Below, piece by piece: positions 61,113 through 64,000 of a stretch of 64,000 nt of DNA. The notes under the pieces were generated by a model. That model was not told the DNA's origin. It saw nothing but the letters and a program-made list of their open reading frames with translations, and searched no databases. A program made the translations under genes and the position numbers. Source of the DNA: Candidatus Bathyarchaeia archaeon. GTDB lineage: Archaea; Thermoproteota; Bathyarchaeia; Bathyarchaeales; Bathycorpusculaceae. Position 1 is the first letter of the stretch. Every line of letters starts with the position of its first letter. The stretch lies in contig JAVZRN010000002.1 of assembly GCA_038880555.1 (NCBI GenBank), forward strand, positions 124,001 through 188,000, given 5' to 3'.

Positions 61113-62024
61113 TTAACGTGTTATTTCAAACATTTTTTCCAGGGCTTTTCTTGCTTTGCCTGCTATGGGCTCTGGGACCTTGACCACGTGTCTCTCCTCT
61201 TTAAGGGCTATGTAAATCCTTTCAAGGGTGTTAAGCTTCATGTTGGGGCAGACAGCGCCCTCGTAAGCCAAAATAAAACGTTTACCTGGATTGTCCTTCC
61301 TTAAACGGTGGAGAAGCCCCTCTTCGGTGGCTACAATAAATGTTTCTGCGTTGCTTTCCTTTGCGTAACGGCACATTTGGGATGTACTCCCAATAAAGTC
61401 GGCTATTTTCCGCATTTCAGCCGTGCACTCTGGATGAACCATGACAACAGCGTCTGGAAAATCAGCTTTTAGAACCTGCACTTCTTCCGGTTGGAAGAGA
61501 AGATGGGTTGGGCAGAAGCCCCGTTCCGGAATTGGAATAATTGTTTTACCAGTTTTTTCCTGCACGTATTCTGCCAAGTTGTGGTCTGGTCCAAAAAGAA
61601 CTGTTTCAGCGTCCAGGGCGTTTATCACTTCAACAGCGTTGGCGGAGGTGCAGCAGACATCGCAGTAAGCCTTTGCAGAAGCCAAAGTGTTAACGTATAG
61701 GACCAGTGGCACAAGGGGGTAGAGCACCCGCATCCTCTTAATTTCGTCAACGGTGAGCATCTGAGCCATAGGGCAGCGGGCGCCAGCAGAGGGCAGCAAA
61801 ACCTTCTTTTCCGGGTTCAAAATAGCTGCGGATTCAGCCATGAAATCAACGGCTGCAAAAACAATTATTTCGGCTTCCTTCTCCTCCATGGCTTTTCTGC
61901 TGAGTTCTATGCTGTCCCCTACGTAGTCGGCGATGTCTTGAACCTCTGGCCTCTGATAGTTGTGAGCCAAAATGACGGCTTTCTTCTCCTTCTTCAACTG
62001 CAATATTTTTTCGGCAAGAGCCAT
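61113..62024 (-). CDS. nadA: Quinolinate synthase A
   Basis: Condenses iminoaspartate with dihydroxyacetone phosphate to quinolinate in de novo NAD synthesis. About 303 residues with the three [4Fe-4S] ligands: Cys in KAYCDVCCTSANA, Cys in HPECTAEM and Cys in EGAVCPNMKLNTLE. AHNYQRPEVQDIADYVGDSIELS and ATEEGLLHRLR are other hallmarks. ATG 62024 is preferred over TTG 62030 two codons upstream. nadB and nadC are not in the window. Confidence 0.96.
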   Translation of the reverse strand: MALAEKILQLKKEKKAVILAHNYQRPEVQDIADYVGDSIELSRKAMEEKEAEIIVFAAVDFMAESAAILNPEKKVLLPSAGARCPMAQMLTVDEIKRMRVLYPLVPLVLYVNTLASAKAYCDVCCTSANAVEVINALDAETVLFGPDHNLAEYVQEKTGKTIIPIPERGFCPTHLLFQPEEVQVLKADFPDAVVMVHPECTAEMRKIADFIGSTSQMCRYAKESNAETFIVATEEGLLHRLRKDNPGKRFILAYEGAVCPNMKLNTLERIYIALKEERHVVKVPEPIAGKARKALEKMFEITR

Positions 62025-62155
62025 TTCCAACTTCGCCTTTAAGCATCTTCAAAAGCACACGGCGAGATATATGCCTTTATCTTTAAATAACGCTGTTGCA
62101 TAACAAATCAAATAGCAATTGTTAAAACACTGCGAAGCCCCAACTACACATAGAG

Positions 62156-63307
62156 ATGGGGAAGCTTAGATTTTTCGCCACCACGGTTATAGGGCTGGAG
62201 GATGTAGCCTCAAAAGAGGTTGAAAACCTAACGGGAGTTGAAGCCGAACAAGATGTCGGCAGAATAGCCTTCCAAGGAAGCCTAGAAGACGTTTACCTCC
62301 TAAATTTGAAGGCTTCCACCATCAACAAGATCTTCATTGAACTTTGCAGGTCAACTTTTCAGAGCCTAAACGACATTTACAAGCTTGTAAAAAGTTTGGA
62401 CTACACTTGGATATTGGACGCGCAGCAAACCTTTGCAATAAGAAGCGAAAGAATCGGCGTACATAGCTTCACAAGCATGGATGTTTCCCGCATCGCCGGA
62501 CAAGCGGTAATCGATTCTTTCGCCAACGCAACGGGCAAGAGGCTAAAAGTGAACTTGGACGAGCCGGATGTTGAGATATACTGCCTCGTAAGAAACAGCG
62601 ACTTCATTATGGGAGTAAACACTACAGGAGTCTCCCTACATAAGCGTGGATACCGCGTTTACAGCCATCCAGCAGCCCTAAAACCAACAATAGCATCAGC
62701 GATGCTAAGGATAGGCGGCTGGACACCAGCCAAATCCCTCATAGATCCCATGTGTGGAGGCGCCACCATCCCAATAGAAGCCGCGTTGGAGGCTAGCGGC
62801 ATCCCGCCAAACCATCTAAGGAGAGATTTCGCCTTCCTTAAACTCAAAATCTGCAACCAAGAAACGTTTGAAAGGATAAGGGCTGAAACATTAGCCCAAC
62901 GTAAAGAGAAAAGCGCAGACGCATGCACGATTTATGCAATGGAAAAATTTAACAAACATTTGCAAGGCGGAATTGAAAACGCCACAAAAGCCGGCGTACA
63001 TGAAGCAATAAAATTCAAAATTGGAGACGCCACAAAACCCCAAGATTATCCAGAAGCGGAACTTGACTTCGTAGTTGTGAATCCACCCTACGGGTTGAGG
63101 GCAAACCCAAAAGAGGGCGTAAGAAAACTATATGAAAGCTTTCTAAAAGCGCTGAAGACAAAATTTCCAGAGGCAACCCTAGTTATAATAACGGCGGCCT
63201 CAAAAAGATTCAGAGAAGCGGCAGAAAACACTGGAATCACCATAACCGAAGATCGCAAAATTTGGCATGGCGAACTCTTAACAAACATATTCATATGCAA
63301 AATCTAA
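62156..63307 (+). CDS. THUMP-domain RNA N2-guanine methyltransferase (Trm14/RlmL-like)
   Basis: 383 residues. An N-terminal THUMP/ferredoxin-like RNA-binding domain (LEDVASKEVENLTGVEAE, YKLVKSLDYTWI, TFAIRSERIG) is followed by a Rossmann methyltransferase domain. It has SLIDPMCGGATIPIEAAL (SAM motif I) and the catalytic VVNPPYGLR (NPPY). The architecture is that of Trm14, which makes m2G6 in tRNA; RlmL-like rRNA modification is the alternative. The tRNA-Leu gene lies 20 bp downstream on the opposite strand. Confidence 0.92.
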   Translation: MGKLRFFATTVIGLEDVASKEVENLTGVEAEQDVGRIAFQGSLEDVYLLNLKASTINKIFIELCRSTFQSLNDIYKLVKSLDYTWILDAQQTFAIRSERIGVHSFTSMDVSRIAGQAVIDSFANATGKRLKVNLDEPDVEIYCLVRNSDFIMGVNTTGVSLHKRGYRVYSHPAALKPTIASAMLRIGGWTPAKSLIDPMCGGATIPIEAALEASGIPPNHLRRDFAFLKLKICNQETFERIRAETLAQRKEKSADACTIYAMEKFNKHLQGGIENATKAGVHEAIKFKIGDATKPQDYPEAELDFVVVNPPYGLRANPKEGVRKLYESFLKALKTKFPEATLVIITAASKRFREAAENTGITITEDRKIWHGELLTNIFICKI

Positions 63308-63323
63308 AAGGCGGGAAAGGCGG

Positions 63324-63445
63324 TGGTGCGGCGGGCCGGATTTGAACCGGCGAACCCCTACGGGAGAGGATGGCTCATAGGGGTTTAGCCTTTCTAAACA
63401 CCGATCTTGAGTCCTCCGCCTTTGACCTGGCTTGGCTACCGCCGC
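63324..63445 (-). tRNA. tRNA-Leu(CAA) with 34-nt intron
   Basis: The acceptor stem pairs GCGGCGG (5' end at 63445) with CCGCCGC, followed by A73 and a genomically encoded CCA. The D-stem is GCC/GGC, and the long variable arm and T-arm (GCCGG-TTCAAAT-CCGGC) are typical of Leu. The anticodon loop CTCAAGA (CAA at 63407-63409) is interrupted after position 37 by a 34-nt intron (63372-63405). Exon-intron pairing CUCA/UGAG with flanking bulges forms a bulge-helix-bulge site for the splicing endonuclease. The mature tRNA is about 85 nt plus CCA. Confidence 0.9.
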
Positions 63446-63768
63446 CCATTTTTCAAAGAATGGATAATGAGATTTAAGCTTACCGACTCTTTTCTAAAAC
63501 TTAAAAACTAGAGAGGACGAGCTCCCATTGAATTTTGGACAGCCCAATAAATATTGGTTTTTGCTGTTTGCGGGCTTGAAGACGAATTTTTCCACAAAAA
63601 AGTTTATTAGTGAGCTGTGTAGTTTTACGTGTTTAGCTTCAATATATTGGAGACTTTTTAAAACTGGATGATCCAAAAGCGGAGGAATTTAAAAGTTTGA
63701 GGAAACCCGCACCACGTGTTCGCCTTTATCATCGAGTTGAAAGTGGAGATTGCGGGGGTTGAACCTTA
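63446..63768. other. Intergenic region before rpoB, 323 bp
   Basis: A 33-codon open stretch (about 63664-63765, LDDPKAEEFKSLRKPAPRVR...) ends with TGA just before rpoB but has an in-frame TAG upstream and no clear start. AAAGTTTATTAG near 63599 could be a TATA-like element. No RNA gene was recognised. Confidence 0.45.
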
Positions 63769-64000
63769 ATGGTTGAACTTTTAAAGGAAGATGTGAACAC
63801 GCTTTTGAAGGCTTTCTTTAAAGAGAAGGGGCTGGTCCGCCAGCATTTAGACTCCTACAACGAGTTCATAGACCACGGCTTACAAGAAGTTGTAGATGAG
63901 GTTGGAGAAATCCCGATAGAGGTTCCGGAAAGCCCTTACACCGTTAAGCTTGGGCAAGTCTGGATAATTGACCCGCAGACTAGAATCAGCGGTCCATACG
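63769..64000 (+). CDS. rpoB: RNA polymerase subunit B (Rpo2), N-terminal fragment
   Basis: 77 codons before the window edge. KEKGLVRQHLDSYNEFIDHGLQ is the strongly conserved N-terminal segment of archaeal Rpo2/Rpo2N and eukaryotic RPB2. LGQVWIIDPQTRISGPY follows, also family-typical. It is the second-largest RNA polymerase subunit. GGGGGTTGA upstream acts as a ribosome-binding site for ATG 63769. The rpoH gene usual before archaeal rpoB is not seen here. Confidence 0.92.
   Translation, partial: MVELLKEDVNTLLKAFFKEKGLVRQHLDSYNEFIDHGLQEVVDEVGEIPIEVPESPYTVKLGQVWIIDPQTRISGPY

Noticed and set aside
63494-63676. 60-codon minus-strand frame upstream of rpoB
   Set aside because: No ribosome-binding site, promoter or recognisable domain; likely chance.
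1-64000. Insertion sequences, prophage or integrase genes
   Set aside because: No transposase, integrase, terminal inverted repeats or abrupt composition break was found on reading both strands.

Overview
The window is archaeal chromosome. It encodes a 20S proteasome beta subunit, sn-glycerol-1-phosphate dehydrogenase, the KH/beta-CASP nuclease aCPSF1, SepF, an Lsm protein, ribosomal proteins eL37, uS10 and a probable eL22, Mre11/Rad50, an ATP-dependent DNA ligase, an intron-bearing tRNA-Leu and the start of RNA polymerase subunit B. TTG and GTG starts are common and several promoters look leaderless. The gene mix (NikR, quinolinate synthase, DUF5752, many secreted CARDB/PKD/dockerin proteins) suggests a Bathyarchaeia-like lineage; that placement is inference.

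Layout. 1-20 kb is mostly housekeeping: a partial MFS transporter, a free-methionine sulfoxide reductase, an FKBP isomerase, egsA, the proteasome, aCPSF1 and SepF, Lsm-eL37, uS10, an AN1 zinc finger/site-2 protease fusion, mre11-rad50, an FAH-family enzyme, a DMT transporter, and an ABC transporter with a DUF47 protein. 20-23.3 kb is a two-gene operon for membrane-anchored surface proteins. 23.5-27.2 kb holds a nitroreductase, a creatininase-family enzyme, a frameshifted nucleotidyltransferase and the DNA ligase.

27.3-54.9 kb is the remarkable part: about 27 kb of secreted modular proteins built from cohesin-like, type I dockerin, CARDB, PKD and beta-helix modules, surrounding a complete peptide-type (Dpp/Opp) ABC importer. 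The importer's solute-binding protein ends in a two-repeat dockerin and has no membrane anchor of its own. Six bases after the importer's last ATPase gene lies a membrane-anchored cohesin-like protein. Five proteins carry dockerins, six carry cohesin-like modules, and three carry both. Two cohesin-like proteins end in a membrane segment. The simplest reading is a surface-assembled, cellulosome-like scaffold that tethers a solute-binding protein, and perhaps capture proteins, next to its permease. No glycosidase or other degradative enzyme is recognised in the scaffold set. A thioredoxin-like/CARDB/CcdA-type fusion sits in the cluster and may supply thiol redox power to these secreted proteins. 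A membrane-anchored protein with a possible clan CD (caspase-like) peptidase fold closes the cluster.

55-64 kb returns to regulation and metabolism: an Lrp-type regulator with DUF5752, conserved hypotheticals, DUF2148, thioredoxin with a 46-residue membrane peptide, DUF1893 with a metallo-beta-lactamase-fold protein, an FmdE-like protein with an ECF-S-like membrane protein divergent from nikR, nadA, a THUMP methyltransferase, the tRNA and rpoB. No CRISPR array, rRNA, transposase or integrase was seen.
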